This document shows positions 15,071 through 22,434 of a stretch of 22,434 nt of DNA, piece after piece. The DNA is from an uncultured Oscillospiraceae bacterium (lineage in GTDB: Bacteria; Bacillota; Clostridia; Oscillospirales; Acutalibacteraceae), in NCBI GenBank assembly GCA_900539855.1, contig UQDO01000040.1, positions 1-22,434 of the forward strand, given 5' to 3'. The notes under the pieces were generated by a model. It had not been told where the DNA came from. It ran no database searches and worked only from the letters and a program-made list of their open reading frames with translations. The translations under genes and the position numbers were made by a program. Position 1 is the stretch's first letter. The number at the start of each line of letters is the position of its first letter.

Positions 15071-16882
15071 TCAATCCATTTCGAGCAGATGCCGGTCGAT
15101 CAGTTCGACATATGTTTTGCCCTTAGGCTCAACGTCGAATATCTCGATCGTGTTTTTGCTGTCTTTCAGAAGCGCGCCGGGAACATAAAGGGTCATCTGC
15201 GGTCCTACATTCCAGTACCGTCCGATGTTGAAGCCGTTTATCCAGACACAGCCCTTTGTAAAGCCCTCCATGTGAACAAAGGTGTCGACACCTGCCGCGG
15301 CATCAAATCTGCCCTTCATAAAGACCGGCAGATCCTGTCCGACCACTCCGTCTGTCGCCTTATAGTGCAGACGGCTTATGTCATTAAGAGGTAAGGATAT
15401 CGTCTCCCAGCCTATCATTGCAAGACAGCCGACGTCTATGTGCTGCGTTATGCCCTTGCGCTCAAACCACGGCATTTTACCGTTATTCAGCCTCGCAACA
15501 TTTTCAGCCAGAACGCAAAGCACTGTTCCGTTTTCGGGAACGCTTATCTTAATATCATCGCCGACGCGGTCACGCATCACATGACCTATATATTTGCCGT
15601 CGGCATACACCGTCGCACGGTCACGAACTTCGAAAAGTCCAACCCTTTGCGGTGCGTCGGTTCCTAAAAAGGGTATCTGCTTTCTGTACATTATAAAGCC
15701 GTAATCCTGCCGCATGTCCTCCATGGTAAGCGGATGCACATATTCGCGTTTCGCGGCAGCTAAAACGTCAAGGTTATCGAAAAGATATGCCGCCTCGCAC
15801 AGCTCCACCCTGCCGATTTTCTGCGCTTCATATTCCACCCTGTCGGTACGCTTTGCGCGACCCGTAAATTCATCGAGCACATCACGGCACATGTAGTATT
15901 CTTCGGTCGGCTCACCGTATTCGCTTATCGGGGACGAGCAGTCGTATGAGGTTGTAATGGGTATATAACGGACCGGTGTGTCAGGACGCGGAGAGTACGA
16001 TCTTCCGTAGTTGGCACCGCTCATGAAGCCGAAATTGGTACCGCCCGAGAACATGTAGAAATTGACATATGCCCCTGCCTCCAGCGCTTCCTTAAAGGCA
16101 ACCGCCGTTTCATTCGGGTCACGGTATTTAAACGGTTCTCCCCAGTGCATCGAGCGTCCGTCCCACAGCTCGCCTATAAAAAACGGCATCCCGGGATTTT
16201 CGCTTTGGTGAAGCTCTTTTGCGCGGGTAGGCAGACCAGGCGTCGATCTGAAATTGATGCCGCGCATTATAACGCCGTCGATCGTTCCGCAATGGAGCAT
16301 TGTTATATTAAGTCCGTCGGTCGTATAAAGCGGCACATCTATGCCGTATTTGCACAGCATATCGCGCAGCGCTACAAGGTATTCCCGGTCCAGGGCGGCG
16401 CCGCCGTATTCGTTCTCCAAAGCCACCGCTATGACCGGTCCGCCGTTTGTCGACAGCCGCGGCACTATCACCTTACATATCTCGCGATAGTATTCATCCA
16501 CAACCTCTAAATATCTCGGATCGTGCGTTCTTACCGGGATATTATCGTAAAGCAGCCATGCCGGAAGACCGCCGAAGTCCCATTCCGAGCATATGTAGGG
16601 TGCCGGACGCAAAAGCACCTTGAGACCAGTCTTTTGTGCGGTGTCAAGAAATTTTCCGAGATCCAGAAGCCCCGAAAAGTCAAACTCTCCCCGTTTCGGC
16701 TCATGCAGGTTCCACGGGCAATAGGTCTGGACGGCGGTCAGTCCGAAATCACGCATAAGTCTCAACCGCTCTGACCACTGCGACGGATGCACCCTGAAAT
16801 AATGCATATCGCCCGAAACAAGATAAAATGGGTTGTCATTAAGATACAGTCTGCCGTCCTTGCAATTCAGTATTTCGCCCAT
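15071..16882 (-). CDS. Beta-galactosidase, glycoside hydrolase family 35
   Basis: A 603-residue retaining beta-galactosidase without a signal peptide, likely cytoplasmic. It cleaves terminal beta-galactose from oligosaccharides. The N-terminal TIM barrel begins FYLVSGDMHYFRVHPSQWSERL and includes NLHEPKRGEFDFSG. E158 in ENEYGG is the acid/base and E238 in FIGELWDGR the nucleophile, 80 residues apart as in known GH35 enzymes. SGGTNFGFMSGANY is also a GH35 hallmark. The C-terminal half contains beta-sandwich domains ending in KGCVWINGFNIGRYWNVGPQMTLYVP, typical of the family. The frame runs open to 17143, but the ATG at 16882 has GAGGGTG upstream and a promoter at 16913. The gene has its own promoter and terminator. 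It is unrelated in sequence to the GH2 enzyme at 4208. Confidence 0.95.
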   Translation of the reverse strand: MGEILNCKDGRLYLNDNPFYLVSGDMHYFRVHPSQWSERLRLMRDFGLTAVQTYCPWNLHEPKRGEFDFSGLLDLGKFLDTAQKTGLKVLLRPAPYICSEWDFGGLPAWLLYDNIPVRTHDPRYLEVVDEYYREICKVIVPRLSTNGGPVIAVALENEYGGAALDREYLVALRDMLCKYGIDVPLYTTDGLNITMLHCGTIDGVIMRGINFRSTPGLPTRAKELHQSENPGMPFFIGELWDGRSMHWGEPFKYRDPNETAVAFKEALEAGAYVNFYMFSGGTNFGFMSGANYGRSYSPRPDTPVRYIPITTSYDCSSPISEYGEPTEEYYMCRDVLDEFTGRAKRTDRVEYEAQKIGRVELCEAAYLFDNLDVLAAAKREYVHPLTMEDMRQDYGFIMYRKQIPFLGTDAPQRVGLFEVRDRATVYADGKYIGHVMRDRVGDDIKISVPENGTVLCVLAENVARLNNGKMPWFERKGITQHIDVGCLAMIGWETISLPLNDISRLHYKATDGVVGQDLPVFMKGRFDAAAGVDTFVHMEGFTKGCVWINGFNIGRYWNVGPQMTLYVPGALLKDSKNTIEIFDVEPKGKTYVELIDRHLLEMD

Positions 16883-16912
16883 TTGGCTCACCCTCTCATT
16901 TTTGTCTGTTTT

Positions 16913-16941
16913 ATTATAGCACAGCAAAAAGCCGAAAGCAA
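16913..16941 (-). promoter_or_regulatory. Predicted promoter of the GH35 gene, overlapping the upstream terminator
   Basis: On the minus strand a perfect TATAAT (16918-16913) with TGC in front (extended -10), a 17-nt spacer, and a weak -35 TTGCTT (16941-16936). The -35 and spacer lie inside the terminator hairpin of the preceding gene. Confidence 0.65.
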
Positions 16942-16963
16942 TACTGCTTTCGGCTTTTTGCTG
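16922..16963. terminator. Strong bidirectional-type terminator hairpin
   Basis: A perfect 19-bp stem (16922-16940 with 16945-16963) closes a 4-nt loop. The core is GCCGAAAGC/GCTTTCGGC flanked by AAAAA and TTTTT. It follows the SpoIIQ-like gene on the minus strand and precedes the GH35 gene. Confidence 0.85.
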
Positions 16964-16995
16964 CCCTGACAAAGGTCCGTAGAGGGCAGGTATTT

Positions 16996-17739
16996 TTATT
17001 GTATATAGTCCTCGGGAGAAACGAATTTGCCGTCCTTTATAAATTCGACATGCAGGTGATGCTCCTCTACCGACTCCCCCGGAATATTGTCGATGGTACC
17101 GATCTGCGTTGACGAGTCGACCCGGTCGCCCTCCTTGACGCATGGTGCCGAATTTAATCCGCAGTAGCGGACTATTATCTTATTTCCGTGGTCTATCTCC
17201 ACAACACTGCCCTCAAAAACGTCCTTATAGACCGCTATTACGGTGCCGTCGCCGGCAGCCGTGACCGGTGTGCCGACATCGGCGGCAATATCGACGCCTT
17301 TGTGCAGGCGCATATCGCGGTAGGTCATTGAATACTGAAGTTCACTGTCCGAATATCCCTTTATTATGTTTCCGAGCACGGGACTAATAAAGTAGGTTGC
17401 CGCCGGACTCGCAGCTTCCTCAGCGTTTTTCGGCTCGCTTTTTGCCGACGACGTGTTATCGCTTTTCTGCGGTTTTGACGGTTTTGACTCAGTTCCCTGC
17501 TCCGTTTTCGCACTGCTGTCGTCTGTTTCGGACGGCGCCTTTGCGACATCGGTATTTTGGCTTGACACTACCGGCGGCAGGCTTGCCGTGCCATCCCTTT
17601 TGGCCTTGTTTTTGAAGCTCTCAACGCCGCTCCATGCGGCGACGCCGACCGCTATAAAGCAAATGCATATAACGATATAAAAGCCTTTTCCGTTAAGAAA
17701 TCTTATGACTCCCGTACCCCGTTTATTCTTCTTTTCCAC
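16996..17739 (-). CDS. SpoIIQ-like M23/LytM-domain membrane protein
   Basis: A 247-residue protein with a short basic cytoplasmic end, one membrane segment (FYIVICICFIAVGVAAWSGV, about 20-40), a Ser/Glu/Lys-rich low-complexity linker (about 50-110), and a C-terminal LytM domain. This is the architecture of SpoIIQ, the forespore protein that pairs with SpoIIIAH during engulfment. Zinc-ligand positions H146 and D150 (HKGVD) and H228/H230 (HLH) are kept. The YxHL motif that carries a catalytic histidine in LytM endopeptidases reads YCGL here, so cutting activity may be lost. The start is GTG at 17739, with GGGAGAGG upstream. A sigma-F/G-like promoter may precede it. It could instead be another M23 cell-wall protein. 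Confidence 0.75.
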   Translation of the reverse strand: MEKKNKRGTGVIRFLNGKGFYIVICICFIAVGVAAWSGVESFKNKAKRDGTASLPPVVSSQNTDVAKAPSETDDSSAKTEQGTESKPSKPQKSDNTSSAKSEPKNAEEAASPAATYFISPVLGNIIKGYSDSELQYSMTYRDMRLHKGVDIAADVGTPVTAAGDGTVIAVYKDVFEGSVVEIDHGNKIIVRYCGLNSAPCVKEGDRVDSSTQIGTIDNIPGESVEEHHLHVEFIKDGKFVSPEDYIQ

Positions 17740-17773
17740 TTTTGCCTCTCCCTTTGTCTTATGTTTTCAAATG

Positions 17774-17803
17774 TATAATTGCCACTTGGCGGTCAATTTA
17801 TTC
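17774..17803 (-). promoter_or_regulatory. Possible forespore (sigma-F/G-like) promoter of the SpoIIQ-like gene
   Basis: On the minus strand GAATA (17803-17799), a 15-nt spacer, and GGCAATTATA (17783-17774). This resembles the sigma-F pattern GYWTA-15-GGNNANAHTR with one mismatch in each box. No good sigma-A pair with correct spacing is seen here. Confidence 0.35.
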
Positions 17804-17853
17804 TTTATTAATAAATAACGTGCTAAATATTAAACGACAGTTCACAAAAAATC

Positions 17854-17883
17854 CACACATCCAAAAGGCGGCTGCATTATAAT
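17854..17883 (+). promoter_or_regulatory. Predicted promoter of the small RNA
   Basis: A perfect TATAAT (17878-17883) with CACACA (17854-17859) 18 nt upstream as a weak -35. It would start transcription near 17890, right at the first stem-loop. Confidence 0.5.
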
Positions 17884-17889
17884 ATAGAC

Positions 17890-18005
17890 AGTTCAAGTGG
17901 ACAGGGGAGCCGCACCCCTTGCTTGAACAATGCTCTACCCTCCTCAAAACAATCCCTCAAAGAGGAAGAAAAAGGTCATCCACCGCAGGATGACCTTTTT
18001 CTTTT
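17890..18005 (+). ncRNA. Candidate trans-acting small RNA with C/U-rich loop
   Basis: This looks like an independent RNA of about 115 nt. Stem-loop 1 at the 5' end pairs GTTCAAG (17891-17897) with CTTGAAC (17922-17928), with an inner AGGGG/CCCCT stem. A linker carrying CTACCCTCC follows. Stem-loop 2 pairs TCCTC (17941-17945) with GAGGA (17962-17966) and shows AATCCCTC in its loop. A strong terminator hairpin ends it. The C/U-rich segments are complementary to GGAGG-type ribosome sites, as in RoxS/RsaE-type regulators. I do not recognise a named family. It is divergent from the SpoIIQ-like gene. Confidence 0.55.
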
Positions 18006-18009
18006 TCTT
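17968..18009 (+). terminator. Intrinsic terminator of the small RNA candidate
   Basis: A 14-bp perfect stem GAAAAAGGTCATCC/GGATGACCTTTTTC (17968-17981 with 17988-18001) with a 6-nt loop, followed by TTTTTCTT. Confidence 0.85.
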
Positions 18010-18188
18010 TTTCTTTTAAATTCAAAAATCACCCTTGATATCACCGCAGTTTTAGGATGATGATAGCCGGAATTGAAAATTCAAATTTTAAGGATGTTCG
18101 ATAATAAACATAAATACCTCTTTGCACATCGTAGGGCAGGACACAGCGCCAGCCGTTATTTTATTTGCTTGTTTATACCGATAAATTT

Positions 18189-18307
18189 TTTAGGCAGCGA
18201 AGCGTGAGATAGCCCGTAAGGCTGACGCCTACGGGTAATAAGCGCAAAGCTGCTGTACCAAAGGCGGCGAGCGAAACCGCACGGTGTTCGACTCTTGCCA
18301 GCCTAAA
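18189..18307. other. Folded 119-nt element closed by a 7-bp outer stem
   Basis: TTTAGGC (18189-18195) is the exact complement of GCCTAAA (18301-18307). Inside lie a strong hairpin CCCGTA-A-GGC/GCC-TACGGG (about 18213-18233) and a GCGG/CCGC hairpin (about 18264-18280). This gives a multi-branch fold. It could be a structured RNA or a small non-coding repeat. I do not recognise it, and no promoter is clear. Confidence 0.4.
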
Positions 18308-18308
18308 C

Positions 18309-18343
18309 AAAGCGGAAGAAAACCTCCGGTCTTCTTCCGCTTT
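18309..18343 (-). terminator. Intrinsic terminator of the PFOR gene
   Basis: A 12-bp perfect stem AAAGCGGAAGAA/TTCTTCCGCTTT around an 11-nt loop, 18 bases after the PFOR stop. T-rich sequence lies on both sides (TTTGTTT on the minus strand, TTTTT on the plus). Confidence 0.75.
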
Positions 18344-18361
18344 TTCAGAGCATTTTGATTA

Positions 18362-21300
18362 TTACTTTTCTTCGCTGTAAAGCTGCTCTAACTTTTCGAG
18401 ATGTGTTCTTGCAGCCTTTGCGTTCTGTTCAGCCTTGTCAAAGAGCTCCTTGGCACGCTCGGGGAACGAACGGGTCAGCGATGAGTAACGTGCCTCACCG
18501 AGTATGAACTCCTTGTAATCCGCAGTGGCAGGCTTGGAATCGATAGTGAACGGATTCTTGCCTTCCGCCTTAAGAGCCGGGTTGAAGCGGAACATATTCC
18601 AGTAGCCGCAGTCAACAGCCTTCTTCATTTCCTTCTGGCAGTTGACCATACCGCCCTTGATGCTGTGCATCTCGCAGGGTGAGTATGCGATAACTATTGA
18701 CGGACCGTGATAAGCCTCAGCCTCTTTCAGAGCCTTAAGGGTCTGATTCTGGTCGGCGCCCATAGCGATCTGTGCCACATAGATGTAGCCGTAAGACATC
18801 GCTATCTCGGCAAGGCTCTTCTTGGCGATCGCCTTACCGGCAGCCGCAAACTGTGCGACCTGACCGATCTGCGAAGCCTTCGAAGCCTGACCGCCGGTGT
18901 TGGAGTAGACCTCGGTATCGAATACCATTATATTGACATCCTCGCCGGAAGCCAGAACATGGTCAACACCGCCGAAGCCAATATCGTATGCCCAGCCGTC
19001 TCCGCCGAATATCCATATCGATTTCTTGGAGAGGTATTCTCTGTTTTCATAGATATCCTTGCAGTGATCGCACTTGTCGGCGACCTTCTCGAGCTCTGCG
19101 ACAAGAGCCTTGGTGGCGGCTGCGTTCTTCTCGCCGTCGTCTACCGTGTCAAGGTAATCCTTTGCTGCTGCCTTAAGCTCGGTAGAAGCAGCGTCGGCGT
19201 CAAGTATCTCTTTGACCTCGTCTATAAGACGGTTGCGGATAGCCTTCTGTCCGAGATACATTCCGTAGCCGTGCTCGGCGTTGTCCTCAAACAGCGAGTT
19301 TGCCCATGCCGGACCGTGACCGTTCTTATCGGTGGTGTACGGTGATGTTGCGGCAGGACCGCCCCATATCGACGAACAGCCTGTAGCATTGGAAATGTAC
19401 ATTCTGTCACCGAAGAGCTGGGTTATAAGACGTGCATAAGAGGTCTCGGCGCAGCCAGCGCATGAGCCTGAGAACTCAAGCAGCGGTTTCTTGTACTGTG
19501 AGCTGATCACGTTGGCAGCGCTCGAAACGCCTTCCTTCTCGGTGACATGCTCTACGCAGTAATCGAATACTGCCTGCTCTGCCTCCTGAGATTCGCGTGA
19601 TACCATCTTGAGCGAAGCAGTCGGGCAAACGCCGATACACACGCCGCATCCCATACAATCCATCGGGGAAACTGCAAGGGTGTATGTATAATCGGTCTTG
19701 ACGACCGGCTTCGGAGCCTTCTTCATATTGGCAGGTGCGGCTGCGACCTCGTCGGCGTTCATAGCGAACGGACGGATGGTGGCATGCGGACACACAAAGG
19801 CACACTTGTTACATTTTGCGCAGGTGTCAGGATTCCACTCAGGTACCATAACGGCAACACCGCGCTTCTCAAAGGCGGATGCGCCAAGTTCAAATGTACC
19901 GTCTGCATGATCGACAAACGCCGAAACAGGCAGGCTGTCTCCGTCCATCTTGCCGACCGGCTTCATTATGTCGTCAACCATCTTGACAAGCTTTGCAGGT
20001 CCTTCTTCCACGACCTTCTCGGTCTTGTCGACGGCATCTGCCCAGTCAGCCGGAACGTCGATCTTAACGAACGCGGTAGCGCCGGCATCGATAGCCTTCT
20101 CGTTCATTTCGACTATCTCTTTGCCCTTTTTCATGAACTTCTGAGCCTTTTCCTTCATGTATCCGATGGCATCCTCAACAGGGAGCACCTTGGACAGTGC
20201 GAAGAAGGCAGACTGAAGAACGGTGTTTGTACGCTTGCCGAGACCGATCTCTGCGGCAAGATCTATAGCGTTGACGGTGTAAAGCTGAATGTTGTTCTTT
20301 GCTATGTATCTCTTTGCGTCAGCCGGCATATGCTCGTTGAGCTCTTCCGGAGTCCACTGACAGTTGATGAGGAACACGCCGCCCGGCTTTACGTCGTTGA
20401 CCATCTTGTAGCCCTTTGTAACGTATGACGGGTTATGACATGCGACAAAGTCAGCCTTGTTGATGTAGTACGGGCTCTTGATCGGCTTGTCGCCAAAGCG
20501 CAGGTGGCTTATGGTGATACCGCCGGTCTTTTTGGAGTCATACTGGAAGTATGCCTGAACATACTTGTCGGTATGGTCGCCTATGATCTTTATGGAGTCC
20601 TTATTCGCACCGACGGTACCGTCGCCGCCGAGACCCCAGAACTTACATTCCTTGGTGCCCTCCGCAGCGGTATTCGGAGCCGGCTTCTCCTCGAGCGACA
20701 GATGAGTGACATCGTCGTTGATGCCGAGGGTGAAGTGAGCCTTCGGCTCTGCCTTTTTAAGCTCGTCATATACTGCAAACACGCTTGCAGGAGGAGTATC
20801 CTTTGAGCCGAGTCCGTAACGTCCGCCGATGACCTTTGCGCTTCTGCCGGTAGCGGCAAGAGCGGCAACAACGTCAAGATACAGCGGCTCGCCGAGAGAA
20901 CCGGGCTCCTTTGTTCTGTCAAGAACTGCTATGTTCTTAACGGTAGCCGGAATGGCTTCAGCCAGCTTTTCGGCACAGAACGGTCTGTAAAGACGTACCT
21001 TGACAAGACCGACCTTCTCGCCTGCGGCGGTAAGGTAATCGATGACCTCCTCTGCGACGTCGCAGATAGAGCCCATGGCGATGATTATGTTTTCGGCATC
21101 GGGTGCGCCGTAGTAGTTGAACAGCTTGTAGTCGGTGCCGAGCTTGGCATTGACCTTATCCATATACTCCTCAACGACTGCCGGAAGCTTATCGTAATAT
21201 TCATTACATGCCTCACGGTGCTGGAAGAATATATCGCCGTTTTCGTGTGATCCGCGCATTACCGGACGCTCAGGATTAAGCGCTCTCTTTCTGAACGCCT

Positions 21301-21901
21301 TGACAGCGTCCATATCGCACATTTCCTTAAGGTCTGCATAGTCCCAGACCTCGATCTTCTGTATTTCATGAGAGGTACGGAAGCCGTCGAAGAAGTTGAT
21401 GAACGGAACCCTGCCCTTTATTGCTGCGAGGTGAGCAACCGCGCCGAGATCCATGACCTCCTGCGGATTGGTCTCTGCAAGCATTGCAAAGCCGGTCTGA
21501 CGACATGCATATACGTCGGAATGGTCGCCGAATATATTAAGAGCCTGTGATGCAACACAGCGTGCCGAAACGTGGAACACGCAGGGAAGCAGCTCACCGG
21601 CGATCTTGTACATGTTCGGGATCATAAGAAGAAGACCCTGTGAAGCGGTGTAGGTGGTGGTCAGCGCACCTGCGGCAAGCGAGCCGTGAACGGTACCGGC
21701 GGCACCGGCCTCAGACTGCATTTCCGCAACCTTTACCGTAGTACCGAAAATGTTTTTCTGGCCTGCGGCTGCCCACTGGTCGACATAGTCTGCCATAGGG
21801 CTGGACGGCGTGATAGGATAAATGCCTGCCACTTCAGTAAACGCATAGGAAACGTGAGCAGCGGCGTTGTTACCGTCCATGGTTTTCATTTTTCTTGCCA
21901 T
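18362..21901 (-). CDS. nifJ: Pyruvate:ferredoxin (flavodoxin) oxidoreductase, single-chain
   Basis: 1179 residues, the usual length of the fused homodimeric enzyme. It converts pyruvate and CoA to acetyl-CoA and CO2 and reduces ferredoxin, the central step of clostridial fermentation. The N-terminal pyrimidine-binding domain begins MKTMDGNNAAAHVSYAFTEVAGIYPITPSSPMADY. The CoA-related, gamma and linker domains follow. A two-cluster ferredoxin insert has CAKCNKCAFVCPH (first Cys 694) and CMGCGVCIGVCP (first Cys 749). The C-terminal thiamine-diphosphate domain carries SGSCAGCAET, NATGCSSIWGG, GDGWAYDIGFGG and DTEVYSNTGGQ; its cysteines hold the third cluster. The frame is open to 21976, but the ATG at 21901 has AAGGAGG nine bases upstream and begins the family N-terminus. 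It stands alone, with its own promoter and terminator. Confidence 0.98.
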   Translation of the reverse strand: MARKMKTMDGNNAAAHVSYAFTEVAGIYPITPSSPMADYVDQWAAAGQKNIFGTTVKVAEMQSEAGAAGTVHGSLAAGALTTTYTASQGLLLMIPNMYKIAGELLPCVFHVSARCVASQALNIFGDHSDVYACRQTGFAMLAETNPQEVMDLGAVAHLAAIKGRVPFINFFDGFRTSHEIQKIEVWDYADLKEMCDMDAVKAFRKRALNPERPVMRGSHENGDIFFQHREACNEYYDKLPAVVEEYMDKVNAKLGTDYKLFNYYGAPDAENIIIAMGSICDVAEEVIDYLTAAGEKVGLVKVRLYRPFCAEKLAEAIPATVKNIAVLDRTKEPGSLGEPLYLDVVAALAATGRSAKVIGGRYGLGSKDTPPASVFAVYDELKKAEPKAHFTLGINDDVTHLSLEEKPAPNTAAEGTKECKFWGLGGDGTVGANKDSIKIIGDHTDKYVQAYFQYDSKKTGGITISHLRFGDKPIKSPYYINKADFVACHNPSYVTKGYKMVNDVKPGGVFLINCQWTPEELNEHMPADAKRYIAKNNIQLYTVNAIDLAAEIGLGKRTNTVLQSAFFALSKVLPVEDAIGYMKEKAQKFMKKGKEIVEMNEKAIDAGATAFVKIDVPADWADAVDKTEKVVEEGPAKLVKMVDDIMKPVGKMDGDSLPVSAFVDHADGTFELGASAFEKRGVAVMVPEWNPDTCAKCNKCAFVCPHATIRPFAMNADEVAAAPANMKKAPKPVVKTDYTYTLAVSPMDCMGCGVCIGVCPTASLKMVSRESQEAEQAVFDYCVEHVTEKEGVSSAANVISSQYKKPLLEFSGSCAGCAETSYARLITQLFGDRMYISNATGCSSIWGGPAATSPYTTDKNGHGPAWANSLFEDNAEHGYGMYLGQKAIRNRLIDEVKEILDADAASTELKAAAKDYLDTVDDGEKNAAATKALVAELEKVADKCDHCKDIYENREYLSKKSIWIFGGDGWAYDIGFGGVDHVLASGEDVNIMVFDTEVYSNTGGQASKASQIGQVAQFAAAGKAIAKKSLAEIAMSYGYIYVAQIAMGADQNQTLKALKEAEAYHGPSIVIAYSPCEMHSIKGGMVNCQKEMKKAVDCGYWNMFRFNPALKAEGKNPFTIDSKPATADYKEFILGEARYSSLTRSFPERAKELFDKAEQNAKAARTHLEKLEQLYSEEK

Positions 21902-22181
21902 GGAATAATTCCTCCTTGATATTGTTACTCCCTTTATAAAAATTGCAGATCCGCTTTTATAAAAGGAAATTTTCACATAATGCCGAAAAGGCGGACTGCC
22001 CGTTCGCCGTTTTCACGCATAACACAATAATAACACTTAATTTGCATTAAGTAAATACAATTTGCGAAAAAAATCAGTCAATTTTGTAAAATTTCAGTCT
22101 CAGAGCCGTAATGTGATGTCTTCTTCGGTCAATATCCGCGCATAATCGTCCGCCGACGCGCCGGACGGTTTTCGGGCGCAG
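21902..22181. other. PFOR upstream region
   Basis: The PFOR leader is about 120 nt and can form a GC-rich hairpin (GGCGAA..TCCGCC, near 21988-22008). The promoter with an embedded inverted repeat is at 22027-22055. From 22056 to 22181 I see no gene and no clear signal. Confidence 0.5.
22027..22055 (-). promoter_or_regulatory. Predicted PFOR promoter with embedded inverted repeat
   Basis: On the minus strand TTTACT (22055-22050), a 17-nt spacer, and TATTAT (22032-22027) with TGT in front (extended -10). The spacer contains ACTTAA-N6-TTAAGT (22035-22052), a symmetric site between the two boxes that a repressor could use. Confidence 0.6.
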
Positions 22182-22225
22182 AAAAAAAGTCCACCGTAAT
22201 TCTATCAAAATTACGGTGGACTTTT
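22182..22225 (-). terminator. Intrinsic terminator of tRNA-Val
   Basis: A 17-bp perfect stem (22225-22209 with 22201-22185, core GTCCACCGTAA) around a 7-nt loop is followed on the minus strand by T at 22184-22182, giving a seven-T run. The stem starts at the last base of the tRNA CCA. Confidence 0.9.
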
Positions 22226-22300
22226 GGTGGACGCTGGGGGACTCGAACCCTCGACCGCCCGCACGTCAAGCGGGTGCTCTACCAGCTGAGCTAAACGTCC
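22225..22300 (-). tRNA. tRNA-Val (anticodon GAC)
   Basis: Minus strand, 76 nt including CCA. Acceptor GGACGTT/AGCGTCC pairs with one G-T. The D-arm is GCTC/GAGC. The anticodon arm CCCGC-TTGACGT-GCGGG gives anticodon GAC, and the T-loop is TTCGAGT. Confidence 0.97.
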
Positions 22301-22321
22301 GTATTTTCTGTTGCGAAAATT

Positions 22322-22350
22322 ATTATATACAATCCGCCTGCCGTTGTCAA
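22322..22350 (-). promoter_or_regulatory. Perfect consensus sigma-A promoter of tRNA-Val
   Basis: On the minus strand TTGACA (22350-22345), exactly 17 nt, then TATAAT (22327-22322). Transcription should start about 15 nt before the tRNA. Confidence 0.9.
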
Positions 22351-22434
22351 GCTTTTTTTGCTCTTTGTGCTTTAAAAATTTTCTGCGTTGTAAAGTGATA
22401 TGACCCATTTTCTTTAAAAAAAGAAGAAAATGAA

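Larger units (their letters stand above)
17740..18361. other. 620-bp region without protein genes, rich in RNA signals
   Basis: No coding frame is supported. It holds the promoter of the SpoIIQ-like gene (17774-17803), a plus-strand small RNA candidate (17890-18005), an AT-rich unmarked stretch (about 18010-18185), a folded element (18189-18307) and the PFOR terminator (18309-18343). Confidence 0.6.

Noticed and set aside
16883..17143. N-terminal extension of the GH35 frame (about 87 codons)
   Set aside because: It runs through the promoter and terminator and into the SpoIIQ-like gene. The GH35 domain begins right after the ATG at 16882.
18707..19345. 212-codon plus-strand frame inside PFOR
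   Set aside because: It lies entirely antisense to a strongly conserved PFOR gene and has no motif or ribosome site.
22211..22408. Minus-strand frame with GRLAQLVEHPLDVRAVEGSSPP
   Set aside because: Translation of tRNA-Val(GAC) and its promoter.

Overview
The window looks like chromosomal DNA of an anaerobic, spore-forming member of the Clostridia, close to the gut Oscillospiraceae/Ruminococcaceae type. The evidence is a one-chain pyruvate:ferredoxin oxidoreductase, a SpoIIQ-like LytM protein, a uvrB-uvrA operon with Firmicutes-style AAGGAG ribosome sites, a DUF5685 plus J-domain cluster, GTG starts, and consensus sigma-A promoters. I made the lineage call by reading alone, without any database search.

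Positions 1-4200 look accessory. A broken IS3-type transposase end sits at the left edge. An AraC-type regulator then faces a divergent two-gene unit, made of a predicted glycoside hydrolase and a GTGA-overlapping YgjV-like membrane protein. The following 400 bp hold no gene but carry two decayed tRNA-like sequences, Lys-like and Ala-like, on the minus strand. Positions 4200-7180 hold a GH2 beta-galactosidase (minus strand) whose terminator hairpin reuses the Lys-tRNA remnant. Its promoter overlaps a perfect 20-bp palindrome. The 7180-7480 stretch holds no gene but has a pseudoknot-like inverted-repeat element.

Positions 7500-17740 form a mostly minus-strand housekeeping block. It contains tRNA-Leu(CAG), preceded by a promoter and a long structured leader or ncRNA. 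Next come a compact three-gene set (DUF5685, Cys-tailed J-domain protein, small membrane protein), uvrB-uvrA, a GH35 beta-galactosidase, and a SpoIIQ-like M23-domain protein. Most units end in a clear intrinsic terminator.

Positions 17740-18360 contain no protein gene but are rich in RNA signals. A plus-strand small RNA candidate has its own -10 box, three stem-loops and a C/U-rich loop complementary to ribosome-binding sites. A second, about 119-nt element is closed by a 7-bp outer stem. Positions 18362-22350 hold the PFOR gene with a promoter-embedded inverted repeat, and tRNA-Val(GAC) with a perfect consensus promoter.

The main functional themes are beta-galactoside and other glycan breakdown (three glycosidases of different families), pyruvate fermentation to acetyl-CoA and reduced ferredoxin, and nucleotide excision repair. 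No CRISPR array, prophage or defence system is visible. The least explained items are the RNA elements at 17890-18005, 18189-18307, 7625-7801 and 7361-7444, and the DUF5685/J-protein/membrane-protein trio.
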